A stretch of DNA of 64,000 nt from Cyanoderma ruficeps (lineage: Eukaryota; Chordata; Aves; Passeriformes; Timaliidae): contig VZDJ01000047.1 of the NCBI GenBank assembly GCA_008694505.1, positions 2,117,927-2,181,926 on the forward strand, given 5' to 3'. This document shows positions 18,517 through 29,500 of this stretch, piece after piece; within the stretch, counting starts at the first letter, position 1; every line of letters begins with the position of its first letter. A program made the position numbers and the translations under genes. The notes under the pieces are model-generated. The model was not told the DNA's origin. It saw only the letters and a list, made by a program, of their open reading frames with translations, and searched no databases.

Positions 18517-19789
18517 TTCTCCTGCTGTTCATTGACACAGGTAGAAAAGCCAACTACTTTGGATCTTGAGTCTGTCAAGAGAGGTGAACTTTTCCATGCT
18601 AAGCCAAGGCACGGAGTCTTTACCCCTGTAGAATGTCCTAGGAGTCACCTTTGTTGCTGCTGTGTATTGTCACTGCTGAGGGTGAAATGCTGTGGGAGCA
18701 CGTCCTGTCTCCAGAGCCCACAGCCAACCAAAGCACTGTGCTCTAAAATCTTGCATTTGCAGCTTTCTGGTGTCTCCAGCATTGCTTTCAAAGCAAAACA
18801 GGGAGAAGGCAAACTGTGTGTAGCTAATGATACTGTAGAGTGTGTAAAACTTGCTAAGGCCCAGGGATTCAAGGTGAGATCAATTTGGAATTACTGAGAA
18901 CTAGTAGAACTAGTGCAACACAAAAAAGGGCAGCATATAAGGAAGGGAATTCATAGTAGATGTGAACATCTTGGATTGTTTCTTTTCATTCTCATTTCAC
19001 ATCTGGAAAGCTGTTTGGCTTTTCCAAGAGTCTTCACAGTGATGTTTGCTCTTTTCAGGACCCTTTCCTGGAGAACTGGCTCAAGCTCCTGTCACAGGAT
19101 GTGTCTCCCAATTGCAGCTTCTCTTGGCTGTCCACACTGCGTGCAGCACGACTTTTGCAGCAAACCAGGACAAAGGTTTTGAGAACTTGACAACTTGTCC
19201 TTTATTTTCCTGGTGGACCAGAGGGTTGTGCCATGGGTAAGGTTTTCATTGTTACTGTTCTATGCTAAGAAAACAAGAGGTGGTACCAGGAATTGTTAGG
19301 GAATACAAGCCTGGCTGAATTCAGAGAATGAATCTCCAGAGTCTGCAGCCAGAAGTAGAGAGTTGTGTGATAATTATTCCAACCTCTCAGGGGACACCCT
19401 GCAAGTGATGTGGAATGTGAAAATGGTCTGACAGAAGCTGTTTGTTTCTGAGTTCAGTGTAGATGATTCCACATCTCGTGCATGGGTGCATCAATCAAGA
19501 GTACAACCGGTTCATTCGAAGCACCAGAACAAGCTGGGCCTCTCCCAGTAGACGACTGTAAGAATTTGAAAAGGAGAAATTCAAGAAATTACTTGATTAA
19601 AGAAGGGTAATTTTTTCTAATAATTACTAATACATTCCCTTTGCTTTTGACCTTCTTAACAAAGCCATTTGCATCACAGATTCACCCTGAAGTGAGAACC
19701 GTGGCCTTATGTAACTGCGTGAAAGACGAGCTGTCCCTCTGCAGGGACACTCAGGTGGAAACAGGAGCCTGAGCGTTCTCTGGGGAAGC

Positions 19790-20060
19790 ATCGGGCGAGG
19801 TGGAATTTGCACCGGGCTGGGAGAGGAGGAGGAGGAGGAGGAAGAGAAGGATGGGCGCCGTGTGGCAGGAGCAGGAAGCTCGGGCCGCAGGACTTTCCCT
19901 CTGCGCCGCTGCCCCGCCGGGCGTGTCCCCGAGACTCCGGACCCGGCCCCGCGTCTGAGCTCCCGCCGCTGCCGGAGCTCCCCTGGCCGGTGTCACCTTC
20001 CCGCTGGGACTCGGCAGCATTCTGTGCTCTCACCGGGGTCACCAGCACTGGAAAATATCT
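19790..20060 (+). promoter_or_regulatory. RNF128: GC-rich, CpG-containing promoter/5' UTR of RNF128 exon 1b
   Basis: Locally GC-rich and CpG-dense sequence ending about 40 bp before the exon 1b start codon, inside otherwise AT-richer DNA. It includes a GGAGGA-type purine run near 19820-19850. Its position suggests the promoter and 5' UTR of the alternative transcript. No TATA box is evident. Confidence 0.5.
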
Positions 20061-20096
20061 CTGGACATCTCCATTTCCTGCTGCTGGGAAGAAGCA

Positions 20097-20502
20097 ATGA
20101 AGCGAGCCGAGAAGTTCTGGTTTCTCTTTCTCCTGATGGGTTTTTTAATTTCGTTCCACGCTACAGAGGCAATTTCTGTGACGGCCTCTGTCAGTTTGTT
20201 CTACTACAACAGCACCAGCAACAGGACTGTGTTTGAGCGCTGTGAATGTGGCCAGTATGGCTTTAATTCTCCTCTCCTTGGTGCTCAGGGGGTGGTGGGC
20301 ATTCCAGTGTCTGCTGATCTTTCTGCCTGCGACAGAAATACTGACTTCACTGTCACGGAAGCCCCGTGGATAGCCCTGATTGAAAGAGGCAATTGCACTT
20401 TTGCTGAAAAAATTCAGGTGGCAACCAGAAGAGGTGCAATGGCAGCCGTGATCTACAATTCACAAGGCAAAGGCAACAACACCCTCCTGATGGCACATCC
20501 AG
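20097..20502 (+). CDS. RNF128: RNF128 exon 1b (alternative first exon)
   Basis: A 406-bp coding part ending in phase 1 before GTGAGT, the same phase as exon 1a. It encodes 135 residues plus one base: signal peptide, glycosylation sites (NST, NRT, NCT, NNT) and PA core [14 protein letters not shown]. The split Gly codon is completed by exon 2. Confidence 0.9.
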
Positions 20503-23500
20503 GTGAGTGAAAGGGTGCAGGCACCCCATCATTTCTTTCTCTGAAGTTTGTTTCAGGGCAGCACAGCCAGGCTCTAAGGAATCAGGGGTGTTTGTGCCTG
20601 ATTGTTGTTGCAATCAAGAAATTCAATTAGAAAAATAACATTTTAAGCAGTTTGAGTCTTGACTCCAGTGCTTAGTCAGCAAGACCCTGCTGTACGTTCT
20701 GTGCTTGGTACAGTGCAGGTAAAGGGCTGAGTGTCTGAAATTAGTCCCCTTTTTCACCTGTACAAGTTGCAAATTAATTTAGACAGTGGTGCAGAGCAAC
20801 CCTTACTGTTTGTTTTGAAGGCACCATTGTATTTTTCGAGATGAGAAGACACAAATGAACCTACAGGTGTCTGCAGAAATAGGTATGTGCTTTGCAGATT
20901 GCAAGATAGATCTTGTCTTTTTTTTTTTTTTCCGAATTTTCCTAATGCTGAGGGCCGGGAAGTTCTCAGTGTGAGATGTGTGGCTTCAAATAGGTACAAC
21001 TGGCATGTGGGTTTTAGAACATTTCAGCTCTGCTGGGGATTCCCAGGCACCTGACCCACTCCTCACTGGCCCCGGAGTCGCCGACCAGGCTGGGATGCCC
21101 ATGGCCTGCCAGACCAAGCAAGGCTGGTTGAGCTTCTCCTCAATCAACAGCCTTCCTTCCATCACCAATCCTTCTCAGGGCTGCTCTCAATCCCTTCTTC
21201 ACCCAGCCTGTGCTTTTAAATCATACCATGTACTGTAATGCACGCATGTGTAAGACACTGTGGCTAAGCCCTAGGCTCAGAATCCCCAGATCTATAGAAA
21301 ATTTTGTATTCTGAGAAGTTTCCAACCTTTGACTCTGGTTCGGTTTTGTCTGAGTGAAAATGCTGGAGCTAAATATCACTAAAGTTTTGTAGACATTTGA
21401 GTAGATTGACTGCTGTTGATTGCATAAATCTTGGTTGCATTTTCAGAGGTGTGTTGAATTTTTCTCTGCCCCTACATGGAACAGATTTCAAACAAAACCC
21501 CATTTCTCTGATTGCTTATGGATTTACTTCTCATTATAGCTGAAGCTATAACTGTTGAAATAAGTTGTCTACTTAGATGTGGAATGGGAAAATGAAGGTT
21601 TGTTTAGGTTACAACAGAGGTGTTCGCTTAGTAAGTGATATTGATACTGAGCAAATTGAGATAAAATGAGCTTTATCTGCTCTTCATTACTTGTTCTGCA
21701 CGCTGCTATTGCAGCAGCACAACCAAACCAATCTCCCTGTGGTACTGAACTGCCAAAACCTGTAGCTGCTGTGCTGGCGGGGTGGATGCTGGTGGAGGGG
21801 TTGGGTTTGGGTTTCTGGCCTCAGCCTGTTCTCTCCAGGGGTGATGGATGCCGAGGTTTTGAATGCCCGTTAAGACTGTGGAGTTGATTTGGGCTGTACA
21901 GTAGGCTGGGTTTCCATGCTCAGATGCTGTTTCTCCCTGTGCCCTGCACAATAACCAGCTCAGACATGAGCAAAGCACAAGACTTTTCCGTCGGTAACTT
22001 TTCAGTCGGTAACTTTTCAGCAGCAAAATGCTGCTTCTAATGCAAGTAGCTGAATGTCTTCGAAGGTTGTTTTCCAGTTTGCACAGGCTGATAGCAGAGC
22101 TGGTAGGGGGTCCACTCCCGGAAAGGTTCCCGCGGCCGCGGGCGGTGCGGTGGTGAGACGGTGCCGTGCGCGGTGCGGTGCGCGGTCCCGAGCGGTTCGG
22201 TGCGGTGCGCTGCGATGGTGCGGTGCGCGGTGCGGTGGTACGGTGGTGCGGTGCGGTGGTGTGGTGGTACGGTGCGGTGGTACAGTGCGGTGTGGCGGTG
22301 CTATGGTGCGGTGGTACGGTGCGGTGCGCGGCGCGATGGTGCGGTGGTACGGTGCGGTGTGCGGCGCGATGGTGCGGTGGTACGGTGCGGTGTGCGGTGC
22401 GATGGTGCGGTGGTACGGTGCGGTGCGCGGCGCGATGGTGCGGTGGTACGGTGCGGTGTGCGGTGCGATGGTGCGGTGGTACGGTGCGGTGCGCGGCGCG
22501 ATGGTGCGGTGGTACGGTGCGGTGTGCGGTGCGATGGTGCTGTGCGCGGTGCGGTGGTGCACGGTGGTGCCATGCTATGGTGGTACGGTGCGGTGCCCGG
22601 GGCAGCGGTGCCGGGGGCGGGCCGTGGTGGGGGCGGCCCCGCTCCTCCCCCGGGCGGCCCGGCGGCGCCTTTAGGCGGTGCGGCGGCCGGGCCGGGCCGT
22701 GCTGGGATGCCGTCGGGGGCCGCGCTGCTGGCGCTGGCCGCGTTGCTTTGCGCCGTCCCGCCGCTCGGTCCCCGCGGGGCGGCGGCGGCGATAGCGGCGT
22801 GGACGGCCTGGCTGAACGTGTCGTGGGAGAACGGCGAGGACCGCAACCGGAGCGGCTGGGAGGCGGGCGAGAGCGGCCTGTACGGGCTGGACTCGCCGCT
22901 GCAGCCGGCCGAGGGGCTGCTGGTGCCGCCCGACAGCCCCGACTCCTTCAATGCCTGCAACGCGCTGACCAACTTCAGCGGGGCCCCCGCGGCCGGCGCC
23001 TCCCCGGGCTGGCTCGCCCTCATCCAGCGCGGCGGCGGCTGCTCCTTCGCCGACAAGATCCGCCTGGCCGCCGAGCGCGGCGCCGCCGCCGCCGTCATCT
23101 ACAACTACCGCGGCACCGGCAACGAGGTGCTGCCCATGTCCCACCACGGTGAGCGCCGGGGAAGGCGGGGAACAGAGCGGTCCCCGCGGCGGGAGCGGCC
23201 CCTTCCCTCCCTCCCTCCCTCCCTCATCCCGTCGGGGGTGCGGGAACACGGCCCGGCCCGGCCGCACATCCGCGGCTCCTCGGTAATGTCAGCCGGGAAT
23301 GTCGCTGCTTCTCCCGCACCACAGGAGTTTCTGCCCGGACTGGCCAGTGCTGTTTCGGGCCCTGGTGATGTTGTTTTTATCTCTGATTAATGAGTAACCG
23401 TGCCCGAAATGTGCGGCTGCTGCTGGGGCTGAGGGCGAGTGGGCGCTCGCCGGGCGCTCTGGCCGGGCTGTGTCTGTGCCGGGCCCTGGCGGTCGGAGTG

Positions 23501-26500
23501 CGGGAGTCACCATCTCCGCTTGGTTTGGGTTTCTGGCCTCAGCCTGTTCTCTCCAGGGGTGATGGATGCTGAGGTTTTGAATTCCTGTTAACACTGTGGA
23601 GTTGATTTGGGCTGTAAATTAGGCTGGGTTTCCATGCCCAGACGCTGTTTCTCCCTGTGCCCTGCACACTAACCAGCTCAGACATGAGCAAAGCACAAGC
23701 CTTTTCTGTCGGTAACTTTACAGCAGCAAATTGTTGCTTCTAATGCAAGTAGCTGAATGTCTTCAAAAGTTGTTTTCCAGTTTGCACAGGCTGATGACAG
23801 AGCTCCTCTTCTCTTGCTATAGAAACTCTCCTACTTAGTGGAAGGTTTTTCCTGACCTGCCTGTTTTTCAAATGAAGAATGAGATTTGGCTGGTTTAGGC
23901 TAATGTTACCTGACAGACAGACATGAAAGCTGTGCAAATGCTTTCTGGTGACAGTCCAAGCAGGTGCCCTGTGTGTGACAGTGAGTGGCTTTGGTGGCTC
24001 TGTCCAGCTCGTCCACCCTCCTCGGTGTCTTGGAATTCTGTGGAGTGACACTGCTTTGGGAAGTCCTGTCTTCTGGAGAGAAATTGAACAATGAAAATGA
24101 ATACTGAGTGGTTTGAAAAATAATGACATCCCTGCAGCAACCCTCTTAGAAGGGGTGGAGAGGATTTCTGTTCGCAGTGGAGGCAAGTGTTCTGGTGAGA
24201 CAAGAAAACAGTAGCTGCCTCTGGAGGTTTGCTGTCTTAGTGAGCTTGCAATCTTAAGCAGCTCCAGGACTGTTGGTACTCTGCGTTAAGAATTCAAAAC
24301 ACACAGTTTGGAAAGGCTCTGGCCTTTCTGAGGCAAGGCTTTCTTATGTAATCAAATAATCAGCTGACAAATGCTATTGAGATCTGGCTATTGCTGGGCG
24401 AGTTCCTCCAGCTGAACTGACAGAGCGTCCCTGCCCTGAGCCCTGTTCCCTGTGTGCCTGCCTTGTCCTGCAGCTCTTGCAGGAGCTCCCTTGGCACTGC
24501 TGGCCTGGGTAGGTCACTGCTGAACCTGTTCCTGAGGGGGAAGGACCGTGTGCTCCTGCCCCTCCTGCATCCTGGCTGCTGGAGACTTCCAGCATCTTAA
24601 CCTTGCTGGGAGCTGCCCCTTGCTCCAAGAGGAGCTCCCTCCTTTCCTGTGTCCTTAAGCTTTCTGCTGAGGCATTTACATCTAACTATCCTGATTATCC
24701 TGCATCATGGGATGGATACTCGAGGGCATGTTGAAACTTCCCAGCTGAGCTGCAGACAAACAGGACAGGGAGTCCTTGGAGAAGACAGCTTCTGTCAAAC
24801 CACTTATTCAACCTGCCCCACTCCTTCTTGCCATGTCGTAGCACAATTACTAAACTAATCTTGGGCTAAGCTTGTTGCTGCTGTAGTTTTTATTGCTTGT
24901 CCTTGTTTTAGTCCCTCACTTTCTTCCCTGTTCCACCCTCCCTTTTCTTTTTCTCTGGACTTTTTCCTATCATTGCATCTATGTGCCAGTCCCTGTTCTT
25001 GGCTCTTCCCACAGCGATGCTCTTCCTTCTGCTGACAGGGCTTTGGGGACACTGTCACCAACCAGAGTGACCACTGGCTGTGCTCAGGCCACCCCTGCCT
25101 TGTGCCCTGCTGGGGCCAGGGCTCTGTGGTCAAAACTGACAAACCTTGCAGGCTTTGATCACCTACAGCACTGCCCCTCACACTTAGGAGGTAAGAGCTG
25201 GTCGTGCTGCCCTTTACAGAGCTGTGCTCTGGGGTGGCTCCCCTGTGCTGGCCTCGTTGGTGGCACTGGCTGCTCTGACTGTCCTGGAGCCAGTGGGGAA
25301 GGTGGCTGTGCTCCTTAAAGAGTGGCCTTTGTGCAAAGACAGCTCCTGCCGTCCTGTGGTGGCTGTACCTGTGCTGGCCATGACTTTGCAGTGTGGGTTT
25401 CTTCTTTGGCTTCATTTCTGCTCTGGCTGGGGCCATGTGCCATCAAATGAAACCAAACAAGGCCAAACACTTCCTCCAAGCTGAGGCAGTGGGAAGTAGC
25501 CAGGAGATGGCTTTGCTGGGGTGTGGGGGAATTGAGGCAGCAGAACTGAGTTCTCTCACCTGTGGGGCATGGAGCTGGCACCTGCCTGGCAGAGAAGGAA
25601 GATTTCTGTGGGTGGGCTCTGATAAAGTGTATGGCACAACACACTTTTCTTCAAAGAACCTTGGTAGTTCTTTGATAGAACTTTGAAGTTGGGTAGAACT
25701 TTGAAGAACAGCATGAAGTTATTAACAGAAGCTTATATAAAATTGTAGTGTGCCTTTTTCTGGGGAGTTCAGCCTTGGCTTTTGAAGCAAGTTTCTTGTT
25801 TAGAGACCTAAATGGGCCTTGTATTTGCAGCAATGTTTGTCCTAGTCATCCTGCTTAAAGAGACGTTTTTTAGTGTAATCATCATGTTTAGTCTGATCAA
25901 TTCTTTATTGCATCAGTGCTCCATATAACCTTTTGGTGTGCTAACTTAAAAAAAAAATGAAACAACAAAAACAACCCAACAAAAGCAAACCACTCTGGCA
26001 ATTAAAGCAACAGAATGCAGTGAGTAACCAAATCAGATATGATCAAATCCTGCCTAATCATCTTTAACGTGTAGAATGTCAAGAATTTAATGGAGTCCAA
26101 AGTAAAATTTGCTTTGTGGTTTACAAGCACAAACCCATATCAATTAGCAAACTTGAGTTTTAACTGTGCACATTTTAAGATGGTACCACTCTGTGTCAGG
26201 CGGAGCAGGGTTTCAAAGTACAGTTCTGTGTGCTCATGATTGCACCTCTTTGTAATCTCTATTGACCTTCTGAAAAAGACATTTGATTGGAGAAAACCAA
26301 CAGCATGTGGGGAAAAAGTGCAGGGGGGCAAGAGTTGGTTTGTAGTAAAGGTGAACCTTGCCTTAAGGTAGAGCCAGGCTGTTAGGTGGCTTTGGCTTGA
26401 GGGCATGGTGGTGCCCGTGGGAAGCGTTCTTTGGCGTTCAGTATTTCCTTGCAGCTGGTGAGGAAGGATTCTTTGCAGGTCAGAAAGCAGCTGTGATAAT

Positions 26501-29500
26501 TTTCTTTCTTGTGGTGTAACTCTAGACTGGAGAAGCACATCACCTGATCTGCAGAGGGCTTATTCTGAGGGAACACAGCTCCATGATTCTGGCTCAAGCA
26601 GTAGCAGCATGTCCCAGGCTAACAAGGTCTGGTTCAAGTGTAAACTTGCATCAGTGGGTGAAAGGGGAAGGAAAGGTTAAATGTGTAGCACTTCTACTTA
26701 ACTTATTCTGCAGGAATTTCACTGACTGAAGCCTTACCTCCATATGCTTAGAGAAAACAGTGCATGGCAGAAGTGTCTAGACGTGCTCCACTGCTTTTTG
26801 TGAGGTATGTTCTTGAGAAACAAGCTAAACCTTTGCCAAGGTATTAAAAGGCTGATGTCACCTGTAAAACCATTAAAGATTGAGTCAGAATTGCAATCCC
26901 AAGGCAGGCTGTGCTGAGACTTTTGTAAAGGCTTTGCTGAGGCTTGTGTAAACATGGTGCACCTCTCTTGGCAGTGAGTGAAGACTTGTGCTGAGGACAT
27001 GTGAGGAGAGGAATGAAGATGGAGGATCTAATTAATGACACTTCCTCTCTCGTGTTCCTTGGCCACGCCAAATGAGCCTCTGCAGATCATTAAGCCTGTC
27101 CTACCTCTCCTACAGTTCCTTTTTGTGAAGGACCTTGCATGCATCTGCTGTGCCTGGATGGTATCTGCAGTCTGTAGTGCCTGGAGTTTGTGGCTCTTTG
27201 CATCTGAAAACAGATTCTTGACGTGTGTGTGCTGCAACTTCATCTTTATGCCCTCAAACTCAGTTTGGTTCTCCTGGCTGCTTGGTTTAGAGTAAATTAA
27301 TGTCACAGCTGTAGTGGCATTCAGAGAAGCAACTGCAGCAGGTGGGTCTGGCTGGTGACCCTGATCTCCCACCCTCAGGGCACGGTGGGGTGTGACAGTG
27401 CCTGGGGCTGCCCCCAGCAGTCTGTGTGCAAGCAACAGGGGCATGGAGAAACTGGATGAGAATAACTGGTGCCACTGACAGCTTCTGATCCTTGCCCTTG
27501 CTCTTCGTGATGTAATTTAGGCACCTCTGTGCTGTGGAATACTGTAGGGTAGCCATCATCCCTTAGATAGCCTGGAATAGGTCTGGGAAGTGCCCTTGCA
27601 CTTTGGGTGAAAGGATGAATTAAAATCCCAAGTGATAGCTGTGGTAGCAGAAGCTTCATTGTGAGGGACATCATGTCACTAAAACAATGACAGTGCTTGT
27701 TTGCCTCCAGCCTTGAGTGTGCTGGTGAGCACACAGCAGCCAGCTCAGCACAGCTCCCCTCTGTGTCCAGTGTGAGCTGGCATCTTTTCACAGACAGATG
27801 CTTTCTGCCTGAGACTCTGCCCACTTTACATCGTTTCACCACTGCCTTTTTCAAACTCACTTGTTCCCAGTGGACACTTAGCTGCCAGCAGCATGTGCTG
27901 AGCTCATTCTCATTCAGAGAGGGTGAGCAATGTATTTACTAAATCAGAACTGCTGAAAACCGTTGAGTAAATTCACCAAAGCATTTTCATTAGGAATTTT
28001 GCTTGCTGTTTCTCCTGGAGGTTTTAGATGCTGTTTGCTAGATTGAAAGGTGGTACTTTAGTCTTGCTGGTGCCACTGAGCAAACAGCGTGTGAAGAGAG
28101 CCTGCTCTGGGTGAACCTGCTTCAGCAGAGGGGTTGAACTGGATGGTCTCCAGAGGCACCTTCCCACCCCAGCCATCCCAGGATTTTGTGTGAATGCTTG
28201 CCCCTATATACTGAAAGGCTTGTGTGTTTAGGAGGAAGAGCTCAGACATTGTGCCATATGTCAAGTAAAGCAAGCTGAAAGTAGATTTAATTAAGCTTAG
28301 GTAATAGTGTGAGGAAAAAGGCAGTTCAGTCAAGCAGTTTAGATCCTGAAGGGCTGTAGCTTTAAATAACTGTAGCAAAATAACCTGAATGTAATTTTTT
28401 TTTTTTTTTTATCTCGGTGCCAGGTAATGCTTGGGGTGGAGAACATGCAAACAGGGGGAGAAGGAGCAGGCTTACCAACTCAGTTTGCCCAGGCTTATAT
28501 TGCTGCTGAACTCTGAGATCAATCACCCTCCCCCTTGCACAGGGGAGAGCTTATCTCAGGGCAATAAAGGCGTTTCCTCTGACAGTGTCTGGGATGGAGG
28601 CCGACTGTGGGGATGGGCACATTCCTGGTGGGATTTTGCCTTGTTCGTGTGGAGGACAGCATTCAACACTTCATTTTTTAACCACGCTGTGGAGAGCAGA
28701 GCTGGCCTGCAGGGCCTGGTTTCATTGAGGCCAGGGAGAGCCCTCAGAGTGGGGGGTGCCGCTGAAATTTGATGGGTTTTATGTGCGGTGCTGGTCTGTC
28801 ATCTGAGGTGAATTACGTAACAGGTAATACCAGCTCAGTCTGTGTACACTGTTAGTTTATTTTTCCTCCTACTGTAACAGATAACAGCAAGCTTGTACCA
28901 GCCTGTTTGATAACCACCAGAAATTCTGTTTCTTACTACTCAAGTACAGCGAGATAAGCAATGCTCAAGACGTATATTTTTTTCTATACATGAAAGATAG
29001 GTTATCAGATACTCCTCTTGTGTGCCTGAGGAGCCAGGTGTGATAAACTGGTATGAAATGGTTGGAGTGTGAACTGAGAGTGTCTTTTGTGTTAAAGAAC
29101 AGGAGGTAGCTTGATCCCCCAATGCCTTCTTTGCTGATGGTGGGGCTGGAGGGGTGCCAGGGGAATCCCTCCAGCTCCTCTGACTAAGGCATAAGGCATA
29201 ACTATTATGATCTGTGCTGCCAGCACCATATCTCAGAGATAAAAACAGTGATCCAGGCACCAAGGTTGGAGTTGTATTTCATCTCCTGAAAGAGCCTTCA
29301 GACAGCATTTCTGCTGTGGTTAAGGACAACCTGTCTGTTCTATTCTTTGAGAATTCAAACTCCAAAGTCTGCACTTTTCCTTTTTTTTGTTTTTTAGTAT
29401 ATAAAACATTCAAATTCAAAAGTAATTTTTGAGTGAGGCCAGAGGAAGTGACTTGGAGTTCTTGAGTTGGCTTTGGTCTGTGGATTTGTTTGGCCTTGAG

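Larger units (their letters stand above)
16459..20096. other. PAK3-RNF128 intergenic region
   Basis: About 3.6 kb between the presumed PAK3 end and the first RNF128 start codon. It holds a 51-bp minisatellite (17057-17210), a partial duplicate of RNF128 exon 1b (18402-18516) and a GC-rich promoter-like stretch (about 19790-20060). The rest, including a moderately CpG-containing patch near 17340-17560, has no recognised feature. Confidence 0.6.
20503..22706. other. Interval between the two RNF128 first exons
   Basis: About 2.2 kb that is intron for the exon 1b transcript and upstream sequence for the exon 1a transcript. It contains a T-rich run (20918-20932), copy A of a 280-bp direct repeat (21803-22101) and a 33-bp minisatellite (about 22160-22590). 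No other coding sequence was seen. Confidence 0.7.
22100..23520 (+). promoter_or_regulatory. RNF128: CpG island of RNF128 exon 1a
   Basis: About 1.4 kb of very GC- and CpG-rich DNA containing the minisatellite, the probable transcription start, exon 1a and its donor. It is bounded sharply on both sides by the two copies of a 280-bp, non-GC-rich direct repeat. No TATA box is evident near the start codon. Confidence 0.75.

Noticed and set aside
20097..20502. Exon 1b as a separate RNF family gene
   Set aside because: There is no RING exon between 20502 and exon 1a, its splice phase fits exon 2, and it matches the known RNF128 isoform 2 ectodomain.
22160..22590. CRISPR-like array of regular repeats
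   Set aside because: Units are contiguous with no unique spacers, the context is a vertebrate CpG island, and it is an ordinary minisatellite.
22301..23098. Minus-strand open frame of 265 codons
   Set aside because: It is the shadow of a GC-rich repeat with unit length divisible by three plus the exon 1a complement. It has no domain or homology.
22161..23390. 409-residue open frame through the minisatellite and exon 1a as a separate protein
   Set aside because: The N-terminal part is only 33-bp repeat translation, and the end reads through the exon 1a splice donor into intron. The real coding part is 22707-23148.
24855..25436. 193-codon minus-strand open frame in RNF128 intron 1
   Set aside because: Low-complexity composition, no domain, no splice or promoter context. 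Length is within chance for this base composition.
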